Origin: Rhodoferax sp.
GTDB lineage: Bacteria > Pseudomonadota > Gammaproteobacteria > Burkholderiales > Burkholderiaceae_C
Direction: 5' to 3'
NCBI RefSeq assembly: GCF_012927445.1
Contig: NZ_JABBPD010000004.1
Coordinates: 248,001 to 312,000 of the forward strand
DNA: 64,000 nt
Under the pieces are notes generated by a model that made no database searches, had not been told where the DNA came from, and was given only the letters and a program-made list of their open reading frames with translations. Shown one piece after another: positions 63,697 through 64,000 of the stretch (position 1 is the stretch's first letter; every line of letters begins with the position of its first letter). The translations under genes and the position numbers were made by a program.

Positions 63697-63730
63697 GTAT
63701 CCAAACTAAAACCTACAGAAGTATCCGGCC

Positions 63731-63949
63731 ATGAGTAAAAACGTAGCGCAGAATTTGATTGCAAGTTACCTGGTTGAAGGCGGTATGAGGCTCGGTGAAG
63801 AGGTCGGTTTGAAAATCGATCAAACACTGACCCAGAATGAGACATATGAGACCGAACACCCGATGACGCCGCGCCAAGTTGAAGTGGTACTGGCGGGCAG
63901 CCTGATCAACCTGGTTCGGCAGAAAAGCCACAACCTGGAATACCCATGA
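63731..63949 (+). pseudogene. Aconitase-like gene with large internal deletion (probable)
   Basis: The 72-codon frame begins SKNVAQNLIASYLVEGGMRL, then GEEVGLKIDQTLTQN, which reads as the start of a homoaconitase-type aconitate hydratase (VEG-x-GEEI-x-IDQTLTQD). After residue ~37 it jumps to MTPRQVEVVLAGSLINLVRQ, which resembles the extreme C-terminus of the same family (LT-RQ-x-ILAGGLLN). A true enzyme has ~640 residues and three cluster Cys; none are here. I infer an in-frame internal deletion. It starts 35 bp after sagB, and its stop overlaps the next ATG. Confidence 0.5.
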
Positions 63950-64000
63950 CCACAGCCATCATCCAGAGCTTCGAGAAAATGCTTGCCAGTGGTAAGGATA
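63946..64000 (+). CDS. Start of a further gene, cut by the window edge
   Basis: An ATG at 63946 overlaps the preceding stop (ATGA) and opens TTAIIQSFEKMLASGKD before the window ends. The sequence resembles the N-terminus of short TPR-type proteins, but 18 codons are too few to be sure. Confidence 0.45.
   Translation, partial: MTTAIIQSFEKMLASGKD

Overview
The window reads as a betaproteobacterial chromosome, most likely a Comamonadaceae member close to Rhodoferax. The support is gene order (gyrA-serC-pheA-tyrA-aroA/cmk-rpsA-ihfB-lapA-lapB-hldA-hldD), a tmRNA with the betaproteobacterial-type tag ANDERFALAA, and a dispersed ~60-bp repeat of a kind I associate with that family. This assignment is from memory of gene neighbourhoods, not from a search.

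Left edge, 1-4.2 kb: an accessory strip. A tyrosine integrase runs off the left edge and starts ~165 bp from a 3' fragment of tRNA-Thr(CGT), which looks like an attachment-site half. Next come an unrecognised gene, a decayed second integrase, and a duplicated pair of small zinc-ribbon/membrane proteins.

4.2-34.8 kb: core chromosome. Envelope and stress proteins (YidB-like, pentapeptide, beta-barrel, DUF218, CorC/HlyC), apaH, rhlE and dcd are followed by a purine-salvage group (guanine deaminase, BMP-type binding protein, adenine deaminase), then ssrA, gph, ubiG, an OmpA protein and gyrA. The serine/aromatic operon comes next, with an aroA-cmk fusion, followed by rpsA with a structured leader, ihfB, lapAB, ADP-heptose genes, a ComEA-like protein, a GGDEF protein and crcB.

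34.8-47.4 kb: a tungsten/molybdenum block. A five-gene aor-type operon encodes an AOR-family tungsten aldehyde oxidoreductase with ferredoxin-like and FAD subunits, a MoaD-like protein and a small protein of unknown function. It is followed by modE, divergent modABC with a ModE-type operator, tupABC for tungstate, a ModE-like/periplasmic-binding-fold regulator and a formate dehydrogenase delta-like segment. Metal uptake, cofactor assembly and the enzyme thus sit together.

47.8-64 kb: serA, then a likely acquisition boundary made of an orphan Tn3-family terminal repeat and a dead IS6-family element. After this comes a SUF iron-sulfur assembly operon behind an IscR type 1-like operator: A-type carrier, sufB, C, D, S, U, grxD, an Nfu protein, folE and bolA. 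A second set follows: an Mrp-DUF971 fusion, a second Nfu protein, SelO, a 44-codon ORF with a C-x4-C motif joined to both neighbours by ATGA overlaps, and a two-domain SagB-type dehydrogenase. A related copy of the 44-codon ORF's tail lies before mrp, so the mrp-nfu-selO segment is bracketed by direct repeats. The window ends with an apparently internally deleted aconitase and the first codons of another gene.

The observations I rate highest are the selO/44-codon ORF/sagB cassette with its flanking repeats, the dispersed repeat that supplies protein-coding sequence (including the tupA signal peptide), and the combined W/Mo uptake and aor-type block.
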